The notes below the pieces were generated by a model. The model made no database searches, was not told the origin of the DNA, and saw nothing but the letters and a program-made list of their open reading frames with translations. Below are positions 60,002 through 64,000 of a stretch of 64,000 nt of DNA, in pieces (position 1 is the stretch's first letter; every line of letters starts with the position of its first letter). The translations under genes were made by a program, and so were the position numbers. The DNA lies in contig JAXMAB010000009.1 in the NCBI GenBank assembly GCA_046350655.1, forward strand, positions 124,001 through 188,000, written 5' to 3'. Origin of the DNA: JAEUHO01 sp046350655. Its GTDB lineage: Bacteria; Planctomycetota; PLA2; JAEUHO01.

Positions 60002-60061
60002 GGGACCGCGAGGCCCGGCGCGCGGCCGTCCGGCGGGGGACCGCGAGGCCCGGCGCGCGGC
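60002..60061 (-). repeat. Dispersed 3'-end repeat, two identical copies
   Basis: Two 25-bp copies (60002-60026 and 60037-60061) share GGGACCGCGAGGCCCGGCGC and the next five bases, 35 bp apart. They occupy the whole gap between the convergent genes ending at 59991 and 60065. Confidence 0.85.
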
Positions 60062-60064
60062 GCG

Positions 60065-60970
60065 TCAGCGCAGCGCGCGGACGAAGAGCTGCGAGAGGAC
60101 GATCGCCGCGTAGGCCGCGCCGAGCGCGCCCAGGGCCAGCGCCCAGTCCGAGCCGGGCGCGGCGCCGCCCGCGAGCACGGCGTCGAGCCAGTAGTAGCCG
60201 AGCAGCATCTCGAGCACCTGGCGCTTCACGGGCCCCTTGCGCGGCACGCGGTCGAACACGGCCGACAGCACCACGGGGAACGCGAACAGCGCGGGGAACG
60301 TCACGCCGCCCGCGCCGAGGAGCGCGAGCACGCCGCCGCCGCCGAACGCGACGACGGTCGCGGCGCGGGCCACGAGCCGCGCGCGGGCCTCGCGGTGCGG
60401 ACGGTCCTCCGCCGCCGAGAGGAACGTGATCCCGCCGGCGTACAGCCCCACGAGGAGCGGGCCCGCGAGCGCGAGGGGCGACGCGAGGCCGGCGACGACG
60501 AGCGGCACGACGCCGGTCGCGGCGTTGAGCGCGCGCACCGACCCCATCACGACGGCGCCGGGGACGACGCGGCGCTTGGCCGCGAGGTCGTAGGCCGCGG
60601 CCGCCGCGAGCGCGCCCGCGACCGTGACGCGGTGGCCCGCGGGCCCGCCGCCCAGCGCGACCGCCCCGGCCGCGAGCAGGACGACGACCACGAGCGCGGC
60701 GGCGGGCGGGATGCGCCCCGAAGGCAACGGCCGGTCCGGGTGGAGCGTGCGGTCGCGCCGGCGGTCGGCGAGGTCGTTCGCGCCCATCCCCGCGAGGTAG
60801 ACGAGCACCGACGTCGCGGCGAGCAGCAGCGCGTCGCGCACCCCGAGCGGGGCCGCGCCCGACCCGAGGCCCGGCCCGCGCGCGAGGAGCGCGCACGCGA
60901 CGGCGTCGAAGGCCGCGGTCGGCGCCAGGGGGGCGCGGACGAACCGGAGCCAGTCGCGCGGCCCGCCCAC
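60065..60970 (-). CDS. UbiA-family prenyltransferase
   Basis: The 301-residue protein has about eight or nine membrane helices and both aspartate-rich prenyl-diphosphate motifs: NDLADRRRDRTLHPDRPLPS (about residue 65) and SAAEDRPHREARARL (about residue 187). UbiA enzymes attach prenyl chains to aromatic or other acceptors (quinones, haem O, archaeal-type lipids). The acceptor cannot be told from sequence. It follows the rseP gene by one base on the same strand, so it is probably cotranscribed with dxr and rseP; dxr feeds the isoprenoid pathway that makes its substrate. Confidence 0.9.
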   Translation of the reverse strand: MGGPRDWLRFVRAPLAPTAAFDAVACALLARGPGLGSGAAPLGVRDALLLAATSVLVYLAGMGANDLADRRRDRTLHPDRPLPSGRIPPAAALVVVVLLAAGAVALGGGPAGHRVTVAGALAAAAAYDLAAKRRVVPGAVVMGSVRALNAATGVVPLVVAGLASPLALAGPLLVGLYAGGITFLSAAEDRPHREARARLVARAATVVAFGGGGVLALLGAGGVTFPALFAFPVVLSAVFDRVPRKGPVKRQVLEMLLGYYWLDAVLAGGAAPGSDWALALGALGAAYAAIVLSQLFVRALR

Positions 60971-60971
60971 G

Positions 60972-62942
60972 TCAGCCGCCGAAGAGGTTGGTGACGTCGT
61001 TCTTGAGCGCGAACACCATCAGCAGCATGAGGAGGGCGAAGCCCGCGAGCTGCATGCGGCCGATGGCCTCGTCGGAGAGCCGCTTCCCGCGGATCGCCTC
61101 GACGATCAGGAACATCATCGTCCCGCCGTCGAGGACCGGGATCGGGAGGACGTTGAGCACCGCGAGGTTCACGCTGATGAACGCGAGGAAGACGAGGAAC
61201 GCCGAGAGGCCCTTGCTCGCGGCGCTCGACGAGATCGTCGCGATCGTGACCGGGCCGGAGACGTTCTTGCTGAACGAGATGTCGCCGGTGAAGAAGCGCG
61301 CGATCGTGCGGAAGACGTTGCGCACCTCCGACACGGTCCGCTTGAGCCCGAGGCCGATCGCGTCGGCCGCGCCGTCGACCGGGACGACGGCCAGCGCCTC
61401 GGACCGCTCGACGTTCGCCGCGGCGCCGGGCGCGCGCTCGACCATGCGGCGCGGCGTGACCCGGACCGTGCGCGGCGCGGCGTCGCCGGTGCGGACCTCG
61501 ACGTCGACGGGCGAGCCGTCGAGCGTGCGGCCCGCGGCGAGCAGCTCGTCCCACGACGTGATCTTCTTGCCGGCGATGGCGAGCACCTCGTCGCCGGGCA
61601 GCACGCCGGCCTTCGCGGCCGGGCTCTCGCCGCCCGGCAGCTCGAAGCCCGCGGGGTTCACGCGGACCGCCGCGTCCTTCGCGGGGCTCCCGCCCGTCGG
61701 CGCGCCCGTGGCGAAGTCGTCGACGAAGGACGCCACGGCCTGGCCGTCGGCCAGCGCGAGCGGGAGCGCGACGGCGGCGCCGGCGCGGCGCACCGTCAGG
61801 GTCGCGACGCGGTCGCGGGCCCAGAGGTCCGCGCGGCCGCGGAGCGGCGCGTCGTCGGCCGCGACGAGCACGTCGCCGACCGCGAGGCCCGCCGCGCGGG
61901 CGGTGCCGCGCACGGCCGAGACGACCGGCGGCGTCCACGGGCCGACGCCGAGCTTGAACGGGCCCGACGTGGCCTCCGTGCCCTCGCGGCGGAGCGACAC
62001 GATCACCTTGCGGCCGTCGGGGCCCTCGACCTCGACGGAGGTGAGGTGACCGAGGCTCGCGAGCTCGAGCGCCGCGTACGCGGCCGCGCCGCCGACCACG
62101 CGCCGGCCGTGCACGCGGCCCGGCGTGGTCGCGCCGAACCGGACCTCGCCGCCGGCGTCGCGGACCGTCAGGACGGCCGCGGGGTAGATCTGCAGGCCCT
62201 GGAGCCCGCTGGTGGGCTCGACTGCCGGCGCGACGCGGAAGGTGACCGGCTGGCCGCCGCGCACCACCTCGAGCGCCTCCTCCTCGCCGCGCGGGGCGAG
62301 GATGACCTCCTGCCGGAGGTCGTAGAACGTGCGCAGCCGCTGGCCGCCGTACGTCGAGAGGACGTCGCCGGGCTGCACGCCCGCCGACCACGCCGGCCCG
62401 CCGGGGATCACGTCGCCGACCACGGCCGGGGCGTCCTCGTAGCCCGCGCCGTACGCGACGCTGAGGCAGACGATCGCGGCGATCACGTTCATGACCACGC
62501 CCGCGACCGCGATGAGGAACCGCTGCGGGATGCTCTTGCCCGGGAACTCGTCGGGCAGCGGCTCGCGCGCGGGCGCGAGGCCGGACGTGGCGCTGCCGTC
62601 GCCGCCGATCTCGCCGGCCATCTTCACGTAGCCGCCGAGCGGGATCGCGGCGATGCGGAAGTCCATGGCGCCGGCCGCGGGGTCGGTCTTGCGGGCGCCG
62701 AGCGTGAAGCGGCGCTTCCCGCCCTTCTCGCGCTCCCAGCCGAAGAGCCGCGGCCCGAAGCCGATGGCGAACGTCTCGACGCGGGTGCCGGTCACCTTGC
62801 AGGCGAGGAAGTGGCCCAGCTCGTGCACGAAGATGAGCGCGCTGATCCCGAGGATCGCGTACACGATCGAGAGGAACGAGTGGCTGGCGCCGGTCAGGTT
62901 CAGGGCGATCGCCCCGGCCACGGCGTACGTCAACGGGACCAT
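60972..62942 (-). CDS. rseP: Site-2 intramembrane zinc metalloprotease, RseP type
   Basis: The 656-residue protein has the zinc motif FVHELGHFLA (H40, E41, H44) in the first helix pair, FGPRLFGWEREKGGKRRF and PLGGYVKMAGE as in RseP, two or more PDZ domains (for example VQPGDVLSTYGGQRLRTFYD, VLPGDEVLAIAGKKITSWDE), and the second active-site motif LAVLNVLPIPVLDGG near residue 590. It is longer than E. coli RseP (450 aa) because of extra PDZ-like sequence between residues 190 and 500. It should cut anti-sigma factors or remnant signal peptides within the membrane. It overlaps the dxr stop by 13 bp. Confidence 0.93.
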   Translation of the reverse strand: MVPLTYAVAGAIALNLTGASHSFLSIVYAILGISALIFVHELGHFLACKVTGTRVETFAIGFGPRLFGWEREKGGKRRFTLGARKTDPAAGAMDFRIAAIPLGGYVKMAGEIGGDGSATSGLAPAREPLPDEFPGKSIPQRFLIAVAGVVMNVIAAIVCLSVAYGAGYEDAPAVVGDVIPGGPAWSAGVQPGDVLSTYGGQRLRTFYDLRQEVILAPRGEEEALEVVRGGQPVTFRVAPAVEPTSGLQGLQIYPAAVLTVRDAGGEVRFGATTPGRVHGRRVVGGAAAYAALELASLGHLTSVEVEGPDGRKVIVSLRREGTEATSGPFKLGVGPWTPPVVSAVRGTARAAGLAVGDVLVAADDAPLRGRADLWARDRVATLTVRRAGAAVALPLALADGQAVASFVDDFATGAPTGGSPAKDAAVRVNPAGFELPGGESPAAKAGVLPGDEVLAIAGKKITSWDELLAAGRTLDGSPVDVEVRTGDAAPRTVRVTPRRMVERAPGAAANVERSEALAVVPVDGAADAIGLGLKRTVSEVRNVFRTIARFFTGDISFSKNVSGPVTIATISSSAASKGLSAFLVFLAFISVNLAVLNVLPIPVLDGGTMMFLIVEAIRGKRLSDEAIGRMQLAGFALLMLLMVFALKNDVTNLFGG

Positions 62943-64000
62943 GCGGCGGCAACCTCCTCGCGCGCCCAGGCGTCCGTGCGGACGAGGTCGGCGAGCGTGG
63001 GATCTGCGACGAAGGGATGGGCACGGAGGGCGTCGGCGCAGGCGGACGCGATCCGCGGGAACGGGAGCGCCCCGGCGAGGAACCGGGCGACGGCGACCTC
63101 GTCGGCGGCGTTCAGGGCGGCGCCGGCGGTGCCGCCGCGGCGCGCGGCCTCGAAGCCGAGGTCGAGGCCCGGGAACACGTCGCGGTCGGGGGCGAGGAAC
63201 GTGAGCTGACGGTAGTCGCGCACGTCGAACGCGGGCCGCGCGGCGGGGAGGCGCTCGGGGAAGCCCAGCGCGTACCGGATCGGCGTCCGCATGTCCGGCG
63301 GGCCCATCTGGGCGACGACGCTGCCGTCCACGAACTCGACCATGCTGTGGACGATCGACTGCGGGTGCACGACGACCTCGATGCGGTCGGCGGGCACGTC
63401 GAACAGCCACCGGGCCTCGACGACCTCGAGGGCCTTGTTCACGAGCGTGGCGCTGTCCACGGTGATGCGCGGGCCCATGGTCCACGTGGGGTGCTTGAGC
63501 GCCTCGGCGGGCGTCACGCGCGCGAGACGCGCGGCGTCCGCGCCGAGGAACGGGCCGCCGGACGCGGTGAGGATGAGGCGGCGGACCTCCGCGCGGCGGC
63601 CGGCGCGCAGGCACTGGTGGATCGCGCAGTGCTCGCTGTCGACGGGGACGATCTCGGCGCCGTGGCGCGCGGCGGTGGCCGTCAGGAGCGGCCCCGCGAC
63701 GACCATCGACTCCTTGTTCGCGAGCGCGAGGCGCTTGCCGCGCTCGGCGGCGCGCAGGCTCGACGCGAGGCCCGCCGCGCCGGTGATGCCCTGGACCACG
63801 ACGTCGACGCCGGGCCCGTCCACGAGCGAGACGACCGCCGCCTCGCCGACGCGGACCTCGGGGTCGCCCGGCCGGAGGTGGGCCCGGAGCGCGTCGGCCG
63901 CGGCGGGGTCGACGAGCGCGATGACGGGGGCGCGGAGGCGGCGGGCGAGCGCGAGCACCTCGGGGCCCTTCTGGCGCGACGCGAGGCCCCGGACCGCGAA
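62930..64000 (-). CDS. dxr: 1-deoxy-D-xylulose-5-phosphate reductoisomerase, N-terminus cut by the window
   Basis: The frame continues to the window edge and gives 356 residues, missing the NADPH-binding GSTGSIG start. Visible landmarks are GITGAAGLASSLRAAERGKR, LALANKESMVVAG (metal/substrate site), VPVDSEHCAIHQCLRAG, LTASGGPFLG, HPTWTMGPRITVDSATLVNK and VVHPQSIVHSMVEFVDGSVV. All substrate residues of this part look intact. The enzyme makes 2-C-methyl-D-erythritol 4-phosphate in the MEP isoprenoid pathway. dxr before rseP is a common bacterial order. Confidence 0.97.
   Translation of the reverse strand, partial: FAVRGLASRQKGPEVLALARRLRAPVIALVDPAAADALRAHLRPGDPEVRVGEAAVVSLVDGPGVDVVVQGITGAAGLASSLRAAERGKRLALANKESMVVAGPLLTATAARHGAEIVPVDSEHCAIHQCLRAGRRAEVRRLILTASGGPFLGADAARLARVTPAEALKHPTWTMGPRITVDSATLVNKALEVVEARWLFDVPADRIEVVVHPQSIVHSMVEFVDGSVVAQMGPPDMRTPIRYALGFPERLPAARPAFDVRDYRQLTFLAPDRDVFPGLDLGFEAARRGGTAGAALNAADEVAVARFLAGALPFPRIASACADALRAHPFVADPTLADLVRTDAWAREEVAAAWSR

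Overview
The window is a very GC-rich chromosomal segment from what is most probably a planctomycete or a close relative. This is inferred from gene content, not from a marker gene: many secreted HEAT-type and lipoprotein genes, a DUF1570-type secreted peptidase, a redoxin/cytochrome c/copper-monooxygenase fusion, and a UbiA gene beside rseP and dxr. No rRNA or tRNA gene was seen; the one structural RNA found is tmRNA. Genes are dense and many pairs share an ATGA, GTGA or TGATG junction, so several small operons can be read directly.

Layout. 0-8.5 kb holds envelope or secreted proteins (a cyclase-like repeat protein, two HEAT proteins, a TolC-like channel, a DUF5658 membrane protein) and a tRNA-dihydrouridine synthase. 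8.55-14.5 kb is a methionine regulon: a SAM-I riboswitch followed by a homocysteine methyltransferase/MTHFR fusion and a full-length cobalamin-dependent metH. 14.57-14.92 kb is an array of seven related hairpins made by a 173-bp tandem duplication. 15-17.4 kb carries gcvT, gcvH and lgt. 17.5-24.4 kb carries secreted proteins, including one with twelve PASTA-like repeats and one combining HEAT repeats with a VWA domain. 24.4-28.5 kb has visibly lower GC and holds three tandem paralogs of an unrecognised family plus an unrecognised gene. 29-34 kb encodes the redoxin/haem/copper fusion, two glycosyltransferases and a polytopic membrane protein.

34-38 kb mixes small genes (DUF1905, a HhH glycosylase-like protein, lipoproteins) with two gene remnants: a decayed second copy of the HhH gene and a frameshifted purK C-terminus. 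37.8-43.8 kb is an inorganic-carbon uptake locus: a divergent LysR regulator with an inverted-repeat box at its start codon, dabB, dabA with all four expected zinc/active-site residues, and a DUF6671 gene. 44-48.5 kb is accessory again, with two tandem Imm35-type immunity genes and no visible toxin.

48.9-50.1 kb is the trans-translation pair ssrA (tag ANSNLALAA) and smpB. 50-53 kb holds a DUF1570-like lipoprotein, an rlmI-type rRNA methyltransferase and a small membrane protein. 52.6-54.5 kb is a probable metal operon (ribbon-helix-helix/zinc-ribbon regulator, ZIP transporter, DUF3299) with a perfect palindrome upstream. 54.6-60 kb has a Kelch-type lipoprotein, sfsA, a PadR/HAAS pair and another secreted protein. 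60-64 kb has a UbiA prenyltransferase, an RseP-type intramembrane protease and the start of dxr.

A short repeat, roughly GGCGACCGGGCCTCGCG, recurs at least a dozen times, nearly always at gene 3' ends, and is the main structure that the genes do not explain.
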